A stretch of DNA of 64,000 nucleotides, from NCBI RefSeq assembly GCF_022201045.2, contig NC_068557.1, positions 5,332,001-5,396,000 of the forward strand. Direction: 5' to 3'. Each line of letters starts with the position of its first letter. Positions within the stretch are counted from its first letter, which is position 1. The notes under the pieces were generated by a model that was not told the DNA's origin, did no database searches, and saw only the letters and a list, made by a program, of their open reading frames with translations. Positions 62,619 to 64,000 of the stretch are shown here, one piece after another. The position numbers and the translations under genes were made by a program. Source of the stretch: Citrus sinensis (taxonomy: Eukaryota > Streptophyta > Magnoliopsida > Sapindales > Rutaceae).

Positions 62619-63786
62619 AGCTTTGTTTAATTTGTTCTTCTTTATTTATTTATTTATTTATTTTATATGTGATATTTATTAATTGGATGTAGGTTTGAAG
62701 AGATGTGGGAAGAGTTGTAGGTTAAGGTGGATGAACTACCTGAGCCCAAATGTGAACCGAGGCAACTTCACTGAGGAAGAAGATGATCTCATCATTAGAC
62801 TCCATAAGCTCCTTGGAAACAGGTTCTTTAATGTCAATTTTCTGACTTTTTCTTTTTTTCTTTCATTTAACCATATTGCAGCAATAGTATATTTGCTTTT
62901 CAGGATGAACTTCCTAGACTTGATACCTGTTTAAGTTACTAGATAAAGAGGGAGTTTGATACCTTTTCTCAGTAAAGGCACAGTGTTTGATTTTTTCTGA
63001 TATTCATTTTTGGATGAAATAACTATAGTGTAATTAATAGATGCTTACATACTAGTTAATCCTGGCTCCCTTCTGGATTTTGTTGCTCATTTGTCCATTC
63101 AACTTTGATTCTATTATTTCTTCATCATTTTGAATCCTAGCTCTGTGACAAATACTGAATCATGGCAGGTGCATTATTAAGTATCAAATAGTGCACTAGA
63201 AACCTTATCTGGGTGTGGCTAAGTTATACAATAATGTGACTTGCATCAATCTAAGAGTTTTCTCCAACAACTCAAAAATATTTGACAACTAAATTTAACT
63301 TGTTTAGAACAACTCTTTTGTTGATTTAAGTTACTGCTAATTTTATCTTGATGTACTTATCAGTTAATGTCCTTTAACATTTATTTCATTCATATTAGGT
63401 GGGCCTTAATTGCAAAACGAGTGCCTGGAAGAACTGACAATCAAGTGAAGAATTACTGGAATTCTCATTTAAGCAAGAAGCTGGGGATCAAAGACCAAAC
63501 TCGCGGAGTTGGTGATTCTCCTAGCCTAACTCAATCTCAGAAAATACAACCGATTACTGATCAAAATGCCAATGCAATTATAGATCCTTGTGATGAAAAT
63601 ACTAAAAGTTATTCGATAGATAATGGAACCCAGAAAGCTGTTAACGTCTCAGGATCAGGCACACAAGAATCAAATACCACGGATGAAAGTTTTATCAACT
63701 CTTTATGGAATTCTTGTGATGATGATTTGGATTTAGGAACCTTTTTTACGATGAAGGGGTTCGTGGATGGGTACTCATTGATTTGA
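62430..63786 (+). CDS. R2R3-MYB transcription factor, GL1/WER group
   Basis: Exons 62430-62583, 62693-62822 and 63399-63786 sum to 223 residues and have the standard two-intron R2R3-MYB layout. R2 (about 22-73) carries spaced Trp ([20 protein letters not shown]); R3 (about 74-125) has NRWALI and NYW. The words [29 protein letters not shown] match the GL1/WER/MYB23 group. The bHLH-binding pattern DLxxRxxxLx6LxxxR is intact, so partnership with GL3/EGL3-type bHLH is expected. The C-terminal [15 protein letters not shown] resembles a weakened form of the group's acidic activation motif. Family role: epidermal cell fate such as trichome or root hair. The first intron appears to start with GC, not GT. 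The start is the ATG two codons after an in-frame GTG. Confidence 0.88.
62587..62664 (+). repeat. (ATT)n and (ATTT)n microsatellites in MYB intron 1
   Basis: About ten ATT units start within a few bases of the intron donor, and about six TTTA units follow at 62641-62664. The whole first intron is only 109 bases. Confidence 0.9.
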
Positions 63787-64000
63787 TGTCTGCTTGTTGA
63801 CATTGTTTATAACTTAATTAGCTGTTCTGAGGACCAGTTACTAGACTTCAGATCTATATCCTATCCAGTTGATGATTCAGAAGAAATAATCAATATATAT
63901 ATATATATATATATCATACATACATCATTTCTGAAGTTAATAGTATTTATTCTGCGTTTTTGTTGCTGATTTCAAAGCTTGAATAATGAATTGGGATTCT
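63787..64000 (+). other. 3' flank of the MYB gene
   Basis: 3' UTR and a (TA)n microsatellite at about 63894-63914. The window ends here. Confidence 0.5.

Overview
This window is nuclear DNA from a flowering plant. The genes have many introns with GT-AG borders, chloroplast-targeted and secreted products, and plant-only families (R2R3-MYB, class III peroxidase, GDSL lipase, egg-cell secreted protein). They sit in AT-rich intergenic DNA full of microsatellites and small DNA transposons. A rosid in the malvid clade is likely; Citrus or a relative is my guess from the general look, not a proof.

Layout: 0.1-4.8 kb is a decayed Ty3/gypsy-type LTR retrotransposon. 5.9-7.6 kb (minus) is a seven-exon zinc-finger/exonuclease-fold gene. 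7.7-20.9 kb is gene-free and holds a tandem Tourist-like element, a foldback MITE, a Mutator-type MITE with a 9-bp target duplication, and simple repeats. 21.4-23.7 kb (plus) is a kinesin-light-chain-related TPR gene (KLCR/CMU type) and 24.4-26.1 kb (minus) a GDSL esterase/lipase, tail to tail. 26.4-30.7 kb holds insertions and broken copies: a PIF/Harbinger-like element, a GDSL exon fragment, a hAT MITE with an 8-bp duplication, an unrecognised pseudogene, and a copy of the KLCR leader and first intron. 31.4-35.1 kb (minus) is L-aspartate oxidase. 35.8-42.9 kb is repeats, including a 1-kb hAT element. 42.9-44.4 kb (minus) is a class III peroxidase. 47.3-49.6 kb is two head-to-tail Helitron-like elements, one carrying a broken egg-cell secreted protein gene. 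50.7-55.3 kb (plus) is a 14-exon OM47-like outer-membrane beta-barrel gene, 55.7-60.4 kb (plus) is chloroplast DEG1 protease, and 62.4-63.8 kb (plus) is a GL1/WER-type R2R3-MYB.

The coding models were joined by hand. In each the exon lengths add up to an open frame: 354, 728, 384, 647, 320, 423, 436 and 223 residues. The order matches, from memory, the Arabidopsis chromosome 3 block GL1-DEG1-OM47-(LBD26)-GDSL-KLCR2-exonuclease. Aspartate oxidase, found here inside the block, lies beside WER on Arabidopsis chromosome 5. The window therefore looks like an unsplit ancestral version of two Arabidopsis duplicate segments. The genes are functionally independent: NAD synthesis, thylakoid protein quality control, cell-wall and microtubule functions, and epidermal cell fate. 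This is conserved neighbourhood, not an operon.
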